Shown: piece after piece, positions 49,449-58,614 of the stretch
Position numbering within the stretch: position 1 is the stretch's first letter
How the letters are laid out: every line of letters starts with the position of its first letter
Assembly (NCBI GenBank): GCA_001275005.1
Contig: JWZX01003412.1
Location: forward strand, 1-64,000
Source: Chrysochromulina tobinii
Taxonomy: Eukaryota; Haptophyta; Prymnesiales; Chrysochromulinaceae
DNA: 64,000 bases
Reading direction: 5' to 3'
Notes under the pieces: model-generated
The model's database searches: none
What the model was told of the DNA's origin: nothing
What the model saw: the letters and a program-made list of their open reading frames with translations, nothing else
Program-made: the position numbers and the translations under genes

Positions 49449-50181
49449 CCTCGCCCGAGCCGCGCCGCGCCCGCACGCGTTGAAACTGCCCTGCGTGTCG
49501 TGTGAGTCGAATCGTTGCGTCTGCTGCGCGCGCGGGGGACTTACCAAACCGTGATGAGAGGTCTCATCATTACCCCACGTCTCCCGGACTCCCACACTTC
49601 CTAAGGTCCCTCTTTACGTCTCACCACCCCCTCAGTGAGCGTCACACAACGTGTATCCCAGCTTCATCCTAGCTCAGTCCCAGCTGGGAGCTGGCTCCCC
49701 GGGAGCCGCCTGCAGTCAGTGACAGTCAACGAGTCAGTTTCGTCGCGGCCATCACATCACCGTCTCAAAGGACAGCTCCGCTCCCCTCGGTCAGCACTCG
49801 TGACGCGAACCCTCAACTCGGCTGGCGGGCCAGCGAGCTCAGCCTGTACAAATTGAAATCGCGTACCGCCGCGCGGCATGCCGCGGGCGGGCGGAACCGC
49901 CATTCGTGATTCGATGGTGAGACAACCGCGCGGCCGACGCCTCGGCCCCGGCACGTCGATCCGAACCCGACCTCGCAACCATGAATCTGATATCTGTCGA
50001 CAGCAATGACACCCCCGTTCGCTATAAAGCACGGTTGGTGGACCGAGCTCCATTGTGCGCACCTACCACCTAGATTACATGTTCTACGACGAGCACTTCA
50101 CCCTTTCTCTCTACAATCTAGCTGACTAGCTCTCGCGGTACGAGGTTCCTACGTTCCAAACACCTAAGGAAGTGAAGATCG
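49449..50181. other. Intergenic region upstream of the AGY-repeat gene
   Basis: This holds the promoter side of the AGY-repeat gene. CAGTCCCAGCTGGGAGCTGG-type palindromic words lie near 49674-49695. No gene is convincing; short frames match nothing. Confidence 0.3.
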
Positions 50182-50667
50182 GTGTTCTCTACGACGGCTC
50201 GTCACTGCTCGTCAGAGTTCTTCACCACGCTAGCAGGCGTTTCGGCGGTGGAGTTGGCCGGCGCACGGGCGAGAGCTTTTTGGGCGGCTCGTCTGGTCCA
50301 CCAGCTGCAGCCTTCCATGACCGTGCAAGAGGAGGAGCTGTGTCTCTCTTGGGCTCGTCGGCAGGGACGACCAGAAGGTCCGCACATGGTGAGGTCACCA
50401 GTTGTCTGCTGAGAGCCAGTGGCTGTAGTTTGCGCCGCTGCAGACCAGGAACGGAACTGCTGCGGCCAAGTGCCCGTCCAGCCTCCATAGTGACCTTGCC
50501 TTCAAGCTCACTAACAAGGTCGACTGCTCTTAGCCAGCACCATTCGCGCCGCCGTGGACTTTTGGATCGGCTCGGCGTCGCGACCGCTGTCACGGAAGGT
50601 GCAGCAGGCTGATGTCTGGCCCGAGGAGATGCAGGAGGCGGAGAGGGGATGGAGCGCGAGGGTGTAA
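50182..50667 (+). CDS. Candidate small spliced gene, unknown product
   Basis: Two stretches read like real protein on the plus strand in the same GC-biased style as known exons. The first (about 50215-50390) reads FFTTLAGVSAVELAGARARA, then FWAARLVHQLQPSM and EEELCLSWARRQGRPEG. The second (about 50536-50667) reads STIRAAVDFWIGSASRPLSR, then VWPEEMQEAERGWSARV and a TAA. Possible donors are GTGAGG at 50389 or GTCCGC at 50377; a pyrimidine-rich acceptor CTCTTAG lies at 50533. The phase fits only the weaker donor, so the exon structure is unresolved, and the first exon is missing. No family is recognised. Confidence 0.25.
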
Positions 50668-50773
50668 CCGTGAAGGACACCGTCGCTCTGAGGAACGACA
50701 CATTGCCCACGCGCTCCGTGCCTATGGCGGTTTTCGGTGGCGACGTATACTCTGTAGATATGCCGCCGCGTGA

Positions 50774-53030
50774 CTACAACCCAGTAAATGCTCCAGGCAT
50801 CGCTGACCGGCTCACACGTTCGAGCGGCTGTAGGTCCTCAGTGGCTGGGACGCGTCCTGGGAAATGGGGAGCATTACTTTGCACAGGCGGCGGAACTGGA
50901 GTCGTTGCTGCTGGTTTCGCCGCGTGGGGCTCCTCTGACGGCTTGTCTGTCGCAGTCGCGCCGTTGCCAGTGAGCATGGGCTCTGGCGACGGCGGAGGAC
51001 CTGACGACGATTGCGGCCCTGCAGCTAAAGTCGAGATGCTGTCGGCATCGCGCCCCGAATGCGCCACGCACGTGCTGAAGAATCGGTTCGGCGGCGGAGG
51101 CAGATCGGCAACACAAAGCCGCACAATGTAGTGGATTCGTTCGCACTCAAGGCCTGGGTACGATGTGTGCTCAAACTCGCAGATTGAGTGCCAGTTGACC
51201 TCCTTGATCCACGACTCTGGCGTGCACAGCTCCCTGGTGACGAGTTCCGTTGCCTTCAGAGTTGGAGACGACTTTTCCTTGAGCCGGCAAGTGAGCCGCC
51301 GCCGGCCACCATCGCGCTTGCACACGACGAGCTCGTGCTCTCCGTTGGAACTGAGAATCTGTACGGTCAGCAAGCGACGCTTGAGCAGCAGATTTGGGCA
51401 GACCGAATGCATCTCCACCGGGCTATCCGTGGCGTTGTTCAACGGCAGCTGCCGCTGCAGCAGAGGGGCACGCCGCGAGTAGAGCAGCCCATCTTGCGAG
51501 TAGAGCTCCGCGTATAGCATACGCAGCTGCTCGCCGGTCCATCGCTCTAAGCTGATTGAAGCGAAGCGTAGCACGATCGCGAGCTCTTGCAAAGAGCACA
51601 CGAAGAGATAGAGCGGCGGACCTCCTTGCATGGTAGCTGCCAGGTAGCGCTGCGCACCATGGAAGGCGTGCGGCGGAAGCTCGGGAATATCTTCGATGTC
51701 GGGCATCTTCATCGGAGGCAGCTTGAGCTTCTGTGGCTTCCGTTTCTCGAAAGTGTTGAGCTTGACGCTATCCTTTTTCCGCAGGCGCGGTGGCATCCTC
51801 ATGGGCTTTCCCGTCACAGGGTCAGGTTCACCTGGTAGATCCTCCTCCACCTCCACCTCCTCCACCTCCTCCACCTCCTCCACCACCTCCTCCTCCTTGG
51901 ACGGGGTAAGTCGGGCAAGTTCTTCCTCAGGCTCGGAATCCTCTTCAGGTTCGGGCATCACCCAGGTATTGATGGGCTCTGGCTCTGGCTCTGGCTCGGG
52001 CTCGGACTCCGAATGAACTTCCTCGCGTTCAGGCACGACAAACTTAGCGAGAGCGTCGGCGACGAGAAGTCGCACGTCCCCGTCAACCATCGTGTCGAGC
52101 AGGTCGTCACGAGTAAGCGCGACAGCCTTTTCCACGGCTGCTGCATGAATGGCCAACTCTAGGGCGGCGTCCTCGTCCTGCGCTTTGGCGAAAAGAACCT
52201 TCTCAATCTTGTCGCGCATCAGAGCTTGCTGCGCTCTCCTCTGCGCCGCCCTTGCCATTGCTGCTTCTCGTATCTCTTGCGCGGCACGCTCCCTTGCCTG
52301 GTTGCGCGCCAGATCGCGCGCAGCTTTCTCGGCTGCTTCCATTGATCTCTTCACCTGCTCTATCTCCCTATCGGCATCCTGGGCTTCCATCACAAGCCTT
52401 CCCTCGATCTTTTGCCGGGCCTTTCTCAAACGAGAAGCGTTGAGCGCTTCTTGCTTCTTGGCCTCATCGATGACCTCGTCCCATTTTTCCTGTTCACCGT
52501 GCGCGATTGTTGCGAGCTCCTTGCCGAGGGCCTTGCCGTAGTCCTTGAACTTGCCCCATTTGTTCTTCTTTGCAAGCGCAACCAGCGGGCTGTCCTCGGG
52601 TTCTTCTCCCCGTGCGATTTGAGCCATCTGGCGAATAGCACGCGCAACGTCATCGTCCATGCTTTTGAGTGTGGGTTCAGAGACGTTGTTCTCCCATTGT
52701 TTGATACGACTTACGAGGGGTTCCGGTGGAGGTCGCTTGCTCCGCATTTTGTATGTGTACGGGACGAATGTCTGCTCTGTCTCTGGGCTCTTGCCCATGC
52801 TCATGAAGGTGCCCTTGGGGCGCTTGAGCGGTGACAGGCCGCCCAAGAGCGGGCTGCGACCGCCCGTCATCGGCGGCGGTTGGTCCGTCGACGTCATCGC
52901 GCGCTCCACCTCCAGCATCGCGCGGGTCTCCCCTGAAGAGAGTTTCGAAACTGCACAAAGCAACACTTGATCATTGCGCGATTGGCGCGCGCGCTCAGCG
53001 CTCAGCGAGCTTACCTCCAATCTTACTCAT
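50774..53030 (-). CDS. Acidic coiled-coil protein, two exons, unknown family
   Basis: The model is 724 residues. A 16-nt first exon (53015-53030, MSKIG) is joined by an 82-nt intron (52933-53014, donor GAG|GTAAGC, acceptor TCTTCAG) to exon 2 50774-52932; the frame holds as MSKIGGETRAMLEVE. If the intron is wrong, the start would be the ATG at 52918. Residues about 60-300 are a charged coiled coil (Ala/Arg/Glu). A run of SESEPEPEPEP and then EEEVVEEVEEVEEVEVEED forms an acidic linker. Near 51660-51100 there is a compact segment with many hydrophobics and three cysteines (PPLYLFVCSLQELAIVLRF ... GLECERIHYIVRLCVADL), probably a small beta domain. The C-terminus is Pro/Ser-rich. Function is unknown; a cytoskeletal or basal-body role is only a guess. 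Confidence 0.65.
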
Positions 53031-53156
53031 GCTTCATACATGATCTGGCATGGCGTGACAGTGGACGCTATATCCAATGTTTCTGCGTAACAGAGCTTCG
53101 AAAAACGCCGTGTCGAGCGGTGATCGCCCCGCAGGAGGCAAAACCGGCCTCTGGAA
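53031..53156. promoter_or_regulatory. Head-to-head promoter region (coiled-coil protein / desaturase)
   Basis: 126 bp separate the ATG at 53030 (minus) from the ATG at 53157 (plus). It is the second most compact divergent gap in the window. I see no TATA box; the shared promoter is inferred from spacing. Confidence 0.4.
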
Positions 53157-54544
53157 ATGGCGGCGGCCGCGACGATGATCATCACCTTATTCAAGCACTT
53201 GAAGCACATCTTCGAACCGGACATGTCGTCGTACGATCCGGATGCTGTCATCGATCATACCCTGCTCGAGACCTGCAAGCCGCACCACCGCGAGGTGGTG
53301 CAGCTGGCCATGACAGATCTGTATGGGAAGCGCATGGAAGCCATCCTCCGGCTTCCAGCGTCATGGGAGCGCTTCCTCGTTGAGCGTATGCTCAACGATA
53401 AGCGCGACCTGCTGCTGGCGCTCACCTTCCTGCAGGTGGCGCTCTGGCTGACGTTCACAAGCGTCATGCAGCTGCTGGTCCTCAATCCTAACAACAGTTG
53501 GAGCTGGTTGTGGATCGTGCCGCACCTGCTCATCACATGGGTCGTGTTTGGCCAGCGCTTCATTCTGGCGATGCACTACGCTGCGCACATACCACTCTTC
53601 AGCAAAAAGAAGATTGGCTTCGCCGCCACGCTGCTCAACGCGATCCCGACGACGGTCATGTGCAACTTCTACGGCATGCCTGCCGGCGCGTACTACGTTC
53701 ACCATTGCATCATGCACCATCAGGCCAACAACTTCTTCCCGCACGACGTCTCGTCGACGATGCCTTACGATCGCAGCTCGCCGCTCCACTTCTTTGCCTA
53801 CGTGATCAACTTCATGATCCACACCTTCCTCTATCTGCCCTTCTATTGCATCGTCAAGAAGCGCTATGACATCGCCGGTGTGTGCGCCGCGCTACTCGGG
53901 ACGTATATGCTCGCGATCAAGTTCCTGTACGCGTTCAACCCGCTCTTCTTCACGTGCTCGCTCGGCATCGCCTCCGTGCTCGGTCCGTTCGCGCTCATGC
54001 TGGGTAACTTTTCGCAGCACATCTTCGTTGACCCTGACTCGCCCTCGAGCAACTACACCCTCGCGTGCAACCACGTCAATGCGCCGTTCAACATGCTCAC
54101 GTTCAACGACGGCTACCACATCACGCACCACGTGAACTCGGTCTGCCACTGGAGCGAGATGCCTCTCAACTTCATTAAGAATCTCGACAAGTACGAGCAG
54201 GGCGGCGCGATCATCTTCAAGCACATCAGCTTCGATGAGATCTCGTTCGCCGTCTTCTCGGGCGAGCGGGGGCTGCGCCGGCTTGCTAAGCATGTGGTGC
54301 AGATCACGCCCAAGCATAAGAGTGAGGACGAGCTCGTCGCCATGTTCCGCCGCCGGCTGCAACCGATCGTGAACAAGGAGACGAATCTCACTTCGTCGCG
54401 CAATTCGGCGTCTTCCTCGCGAACGAAGTGCTCTGGTTCTCTGCCTGGGCGGTCGGTTGGCCGCTGGCAAAGATCCCCGCCATGGGCACTGCCGTCTTCT
54501 ACGCGATCTACCACATCGGCGGGCTCAGCTGGCTGAATGCCTGA
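53157..54544 (+). CDS. Membrane di-iron fatty-acid desaturase family protein, 3' frame break
   Basis: Its three histidine boxes are typical of the FA_desaturase superfamily: HYAAH (residues 140-144), HHCIMHH (182-188) and HITHH in DGYHITHHVNSVCHWSE. They lie between hydrophobic spans (LVLNPNNSWSWLWIVPHLLI, FGFF-type hairpins). It acts in the ER or a plastid membrane with two irons and molecular oxygen; substrate and bond position cannot be told. The uninterrupted frame ends at 54536 with a low-quality tail (SSRNSASSSRTKC...). From about 54389 another frame reads HFVAQFGVFLANEVLWFSAW, then AVGWPLAKIPAM and YHIGGLSWLNA, ending at TGA 54544. That is clearly the authentic hydrophobic C-terminus. 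A one-base indel near 54360-54389 is the simplest explanation; it is either a sequencing error or a real mutation that truncates the protein. Confidence 0.75.
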
Positions 54545-54947
54545 ACAGCCGTGACGGACGGGATTCTCCCTTCAACGACCGGTACAGTCTCGTCCACGTG
54601 GGGTCCGTATGATGATCGATGTCTTGCGTTTGACCTGGTCCTCCGCGACGCGCTGCATGTGGGTCTGGGTACCCCCTGCGCCGTCCGCCCCCCCCCCCCC
54701 GCCGGCGTGTTCCGGATGTGCGTGGGTCGCGCCGCGCGTGTGTGCGGGCCCCTCCGTCGAGCGGTGTTCGCGTGTCGTCGCTTTCTTAATTGATAATTCT
54801 TTTCTTGCTCGACCGTATCATGATACTGACCCGGCCGATAGTCATCGCGTCTTCTAGCGAGGCCCCGACGAGATAGCGGCCAGCGCGCTCCGGCCCGGGT
54901 TCTGTAGCTGCGGCGCCCGCGCGCAGACGACGTTATCTCGTTATGTC
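54545..54947. other. Convergent intergenic region with poly-C run
   Basis: This is 403 bp between convergent stops. A poly-C run of about 14 bases sits near 54690, a likely source of assembly error. No gene is evident. Confidence 0.4.
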
Positions 54948-55724
54948 TTATGAGCCCCATCGCTCGGTCGTCGAGGTTGGCAGGAAGGTGGCCGGCCCCC
55001 TATCAAACGAGTAGATGTCCAGGTCGTTGCCCAGCGGCAGGATGGGCAAGAAGGCGCCACCGCTGTTGTATCGCTGCTGCGCCTGATCGAGATCACTCAG
55101 ATCGAGCGCCGCGGCGAGCGCGGCGGCGCTGAGGGCCTTGCGTTCACCGGTGCCCACGCTCACGTCGGCAGGGCTGAAGCCTGAGCGTGTCTGCCGCTCG
55201 TCGGGTGAGGAGGGCAGCGAGATCGAGTCGTCGCCAGAGGGCACTGGCCGAGCGCTGAGCGCGTCCTCGCACTCCTCCTCTCCATCCACTTCCCTGCTCA
55301 TCGGCTTCCATTGGAGCGCTCGCGCGGCGGCGCCATGCAACCGCGCGCTCTGCAGCAGCTCATCCTGGAAGCTGTTCAGCCGCTCGACTAGCTCGCGGTC
55401 GTCCGCTACCGAGTCGTACATCTTGCCATTAAAGAACTCGATGCACCAAATACGCTCCTCCTCGCGGGTGCTGTTTGGCGGATCGAGCAGCAGGTGGCAG
55501 CTGGGTACGAGCTGCAGCATGTCGAGCTCGACGCCTCCGGCCTCGAGACGCTGCATTTTGCGCTTCGCAATGCTCGCCAGCCGCATCTTCTCCTGCTGCC
55601 ACGCCTGGTCCTCGGTGTCAAAGTCATCCCGGAGGAGCATCACCCATCCGTCAAAGCCTGCACGCGCCTGCAGCTCCCGCGAGGAGCAGTGGAAGATAAT
55701 ATACGCCTGCGCGGTGCTTGCCAT
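54948..55724 (-). CDS. Unknown 258-residue protein
   Basis: The ATG at 55724 begins MASTAQAYIIFHCSS. The frame runs further upstream only without ATG. The N-terminal 130 residues look like a compact alpha/beta domain (AGFDGWVMLLRDDFDTEDQA, LDMLQLVPSCHLLLD, IWCIEFFNGKMYDSVADD). The rest is Ser/Pro- and Glu-rich, ending in a Gly/Leu-rich tail (GGAFLPILPLGNDLDIYSF). I do not recognise a family. Codon bias is typical of the window, so I think it is coding. The MITE-like element at 55919 lies about 195 bp upstream of its start. Confidence 0.55.
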   Translation of the reverse strand: MASTAQAYIIFHCSSRELQARAGFDGWVMLLRDDFDTEDQAWQQEKMRLASIAKRKMQRLEAGGVELDMLQLVPSCHLLLDPPNSTREEERIWCIEFFNGKMYDSVADDRELVERLNSFQDELLQSARLHGAAARALQWKPMSREVDGEEECEDALSARPVPSGDDSISLPSSPDERQTRSGFSPADVSVGTGERKALSAAALAAALDLSDLDQAQQRYNSGGAFLPILPLGNDLDIYSFDRGPATFLPTSTTERWGS

Positions 55725-56539
55725 CCCTACTCGGGGGGCAGCGTATGTCGAAAGGAACTCTATCTCGACCGCAAGCAGGAAGTGTTCAGCGAACCGCGCG
55801 GCGCGCGCGGTTCGGCGGTAGTGCACAGGACGAGCGTCTTCGCCTCGGACGTTTCCGCAAGCTTTTGCGTTTTTTGGCAAGTTTTCTCGATTCGGGGGGT
55901 TTACGCCTTGCCGCGAAAGGTCAGGTCAGTTCAGTTCAGTTCAGAGAGCACATTTGACAGGCTTCCGTTAGGTTGTCTGTTGTTGATGTAGTAACTGAAC
56001 TGAACTGCCCGCGAAAATGGAAAAACACCACGCGTCGCCCCCGTGCACGCCCAACGAAAGAAGACCACCCGCATGTTGACTACAGTATCTTGCCGCAAGC
56101 CCGCAAGAACCCGCACAGCAGAGATAAGCCAAAGGCAAAGCGAATAGCGGAAGCGGGAAAGCCGGTTTGACGTCACGCGTTCTTTACACAGGGGAGGGAC
56201 GGGTACCCTAAGTATGTAACCTACAGATGACTTAAGTAACTCACACATACAACAGAGACTTGACCGGACGTTGGCCATTTGTACATGGTAGACGAGACAC
56301 ACAAGCACAAGCAAGCCCATTGACTAACTCACTCACGAAAGTAGAACACGAGACGCGCACAACACTCATGGGGAAGAGCAAGGCACACACGTTGCGTCGG
56401 ACGATAGTATGTGTACTCTCATCATGCTGACTCAGTGCACGAGAGCCGGAGCTCGGCCCTGGTCCCGCCAGTGCTGCACATGTAGGCACGGGCACGGGCT
56501 CTTGTAGGCACAGGCACAGCTCACTCGCCGTCTTAGAGT
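55725..56539. other. Intergenic region with MITE-like element (copy 1)
   Basis: This is 815 bp between two minus-strand genes. It holds the 90-bp repeat element at 55919-56008 (listed separately) plus ordinary non-coding sequence; no gene is evident. Confidence 0.4.
55919..56008 (-). mobile_element. MITE-like element, copy 1
   Basis: This is a 90-bp element whose ends are short arrays of the pentamer TTCAG/CTGAA: TCAGGTCAGTTCAGTTCAG on the left and GTAACTGAACTGAACTG on the right, forming imperfect terminal inverted repeats. It is flanked by direct repeats CCGCGAAA (55911-55918 and 56009-56016), consistent with an 8-9 bp target-site duplication. Its 36-bp core (55944-55979) matches copy 2 in inverted orientation at 34 of 36 positions. 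No coding capacity, hence non-autonomous. Confidence 0.6.
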
Positions 56540-57748
56540 TCAACAAACGTAGCTGAGTTGAGCCGTTGCGCCCGATTTAGGCGATACGTTTGTTTGGTAG
56601 TTGACATCGACGATCGCCTGCAGCAGCAGCTCGTGAACCGCGCGCTGGTTGAAACGCATCGCGAGCCCGGCAGCGGTGTTGCCGTCGGCGTCGAGCGCGC
56701 CAATGTGGGCGCCTGCGTCGATGAGCAAGTTGACACATGTTCTCAATCCGCGCGCCGCGGCCCAGTGAAGCGGGAAGCGGTCGCCGTCGGGGTCGCGCAA
56801 GTTGACAGAGATGGTCTCCCTGATCCCCGGGTCCTTCTCGAGGTTGTACGCGCGCAGCATCGAGGCGAGCTCGCGTGTCTTATTCCCCAAGCAGAGCTGT
56901 GAGATTGGTCCCTCATTGCCCGTTGACTTCTTCACGTCGTCTATGGGCGGGCCGTACTTGATGATATCGCCGATTTCGAACTGGTCGCAGTCGAGCGCGA
57001 GCTCGGCAGGCGTGCGCCCCTGTGCGTCGCGCGCCGTCTTGTCCGCGCCCGCCTCGAGTAGAAGGACGACGCACCGACGAAAGCCGCGCGCCGCCGCCCA
57101 ATGCAGCGGCGTGCGGTCGCCGTCGACGTCGAACTCGTTGACATTGTGGCCGAGCGCGATGAAGCTCTTGACCTGCGTCACCTGGTTGAAGGCCACGCGC
57201 AGCGAAAGGCCCTGCAACTGCTCGGTCACCTGTTTCTTGTCGTTGTGGTACACAGTGCCGATGCCAAGAGCGCGCTCAGTATCGCCCAACGTCTGTCGAA
57301 AGGTTTGTCGTGCTGACAAGAACATGCGCGACGAAAACGCCCCGCCCACTGCGTTGAGCGAGCGCGTGCTCAAGGACCCGAGGATCGAGCCGATGCTCCT
57401 CTGCGAGTCCGGGACCCCATCTGCAGAAACGGAACGCCCTCTGCGATTCGCTGCTGATGGGGTCCCGGGCGTGCCGATTCTGCTGAGCGGCAGCAGCACG
57501 GCAGCTTTGGGCTGTGGCTGTGTCAGGGATGGATGATCGCTTTGGCTGCCGTTCGAGTCAGTGTCCGACTCCTGGACTAGAGGTGGCATCTCCTCGCTCT
57601 CATCGACGAAAGCCCCCTTGTCGTGCTGCGTCGTGTCCAATTGCGGACGTGTCGCAACTGCGAATGAAGTGTTGTCAAAGAAACCGCGGAAGACATCGAA
57701 CGCCGACTCCATAGAGAGGGCGGGTACATCGGCTGGTGGGACGGCCAT
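56540..57748 (-). CDS. Ankyrin-repeat protein with duplicated repeat pair
   Basis: The product is 402 residues from the ATG at 57748 (MAVPPADVPALSME); the frame above it opens only with TTG. After a disordered Ser/Pro-rich N-terminus (to about residue 150), there are two ankyrin blocks of two repeats each: FDVDGDRTPLHWAAARGFRR followed by LLLEAGADKTARDAQGRTPA, and RDPDGDRFPLHWAAARGLRT followed by LLIDAGAHIGALDADGNTAA. The two blocks are near copies separated by a linker with a NKTRELASMLRAYN segment, so the protein arose by internal duplication. Ankyrin repeats mediate protein binding. Both MITE-like elements of the window flank this gene, in opposite orientations. Confidence 0.75.
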   Translation of the reverse strand: MAVPPADVPALSMESAFDVFRGFFDNTSFAVATRPQLDTTQHDKGAFVDESEEMPPLVQESDTDSNGSQSDHPSLTQPQPKAAVLLPLSRIGTPGTPSAANRRGRSVSADGVPDSQRSIGSILGSLSTRSLNAVGGAFSSRMFLSARQTFRQTLGDTERALGIGTVYHNDKKQVTEQLQGLSLRVAFNQVTQVKSFIALGHNVNEFDVDGDRTPLHWAAARGFRRCVVLLLEAGADKTARDAQGRTPAELALDCDQFEIGDIIKYGPPIDDVKKSTGNEGPISQLCLGNKTRELASMLRAYNLEKDPGIRETISVNLRDPDGDRFPLHWAAARGLRTCVNLLIDAGAHIGALDADGNTAAGLAMRFNQRAVHELLLQAIVDVNYQTNVSPKSGATAQLSYVC

Positions 57749-57969
57749 GAGAGGGACCAGCCGGAGTTGCCACGAGACCAACTCCTTCGTCTCCTTCGTT
57801 TTTTTCGTGACTTGTGCATGGATAAAATCAGAAATAGACTTGTGCTAAATTTGCTGATTGAATCATCCATCAATCTCGGAAGGCTGCTTCAAAATTCTTC
57901 TGAGAGTTCGATGGAAAAAAAGAGCGGTCGGTCGACCACGACCGCTGACGTGCAGCGCGTGGTGCATTG

Positions 57970-58110
57970 TTCAGTTCAGTTACTACATGTACATAAACAA
58001 GAAAACAACACTCAACACCTCTGCAACAGACAACCTAACGGAAGCCTATCGAATGTGCTCTCGAGGCTAGCAGTGGGGGTGAACTGAACTGAACTGAACT
58101 GAACTGAACT
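57970..58110 (+). mobile_element. MITE-like element, copy 2
   Basis: This is a 141-bp element: TTCAGTTCAGTTACTACAT at the left end and six tandem GAACT units at the right end (terminal inverted repeats of a pentamer). A perfect 9-bp direct repeat GGTGCATTG flanks it at 57961-57969 and 58111-58119. The core at 58027-58062 matches copy 1 in inverted orientation at 34 of 36 bases. It lacks coding capacity. A 9-bp duplication recalls Mutator-like elements, but that class assignment is inference. Confidence 0.65.
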
Positions 58111-58419
58111 GGTGCATTGGCTTGGTGCTGACCTTGTGACCTACAAGTGCTGTCTGCTGTAGACTGACTTTTCGACTTTTGTGTCTTGAGAGGGGTTCAA
58201 TCAGTGGTTCAATTGGAGGGGTTGCTCAGAGTTTTGCGAAATTTAGAGAAAAAATTGCCAGCGGCGCCGCAAGTCGCGAAATTTTCGAAATTTGCCATTC
58301 ACCGCACCATTGACCATTCGGGAGGCACACGCAGTTTTAGGCTTTTACATGTAGCAGTTCACAATAAGTTTGGAAGCTCGTACCGTCGTCCTTATCGTCC
58401 GCCGTAGCTGTTCAACACA

Positions 58420-58480
58420 AGTCAAGTCAAGTCACTTCCAAAAAATCAGACAACCTATTACAGTAAGCCCATCGAAACGC
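58420..58480 (+). repeat. Degenerate relative of the MITE-like element
   Basis: The stretch CAAGTCAAGTCAAGTC is followed by CAGACAACCTATTACAGTAA and GCCCATCGAA (58448-58480). It shares the core words of the two MITE-like copies and has pentamer arrays, but neither end nor target duplication can be defined. It is probably a decayed or truncated copy. Confidence 0.4.
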
Positions 58481-58614
58481 GCGAGCCACCCTGCGGTGGC
58501 GCACGACACAGCGCTTGAGCTCGTAGTGAGGAGATACTCCGCGACGCGGAGTGGCGAAGGTCTTCCTGGCTCGTGCGGAGGTATTGCCGTCGACGGCCGC
58601 ACGATTAGCACGGC

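Larger units (their letters stand above)
57749..58614. other. Divergent intergenic region with MITE-like element (copy 2)
   Basis: This is the promoter side of both the ankyrin gene (-) and the leucyl-tRNA synthetase gene (+). It contains the 141-bp element at 57970-58110 and a degenerate relative at about 58420-58480. No gene is evident. Confidence 0.45.

Noticed and set aside
50222-50710. A 162-codon minus-strand frame as a C-terminal exon of the acidic coiled-coil gene
   Set aside because: Pro/Ser/Arg-rich with no domain, and the coiled-coil gene already has a clean stop at 50774.
54360-54400. Programmed ribosomal frameshift in the desaturase
   Set aside because: No slippery heptamer or stem-loop is visible at the break; an indel or sequencing error is more likely.
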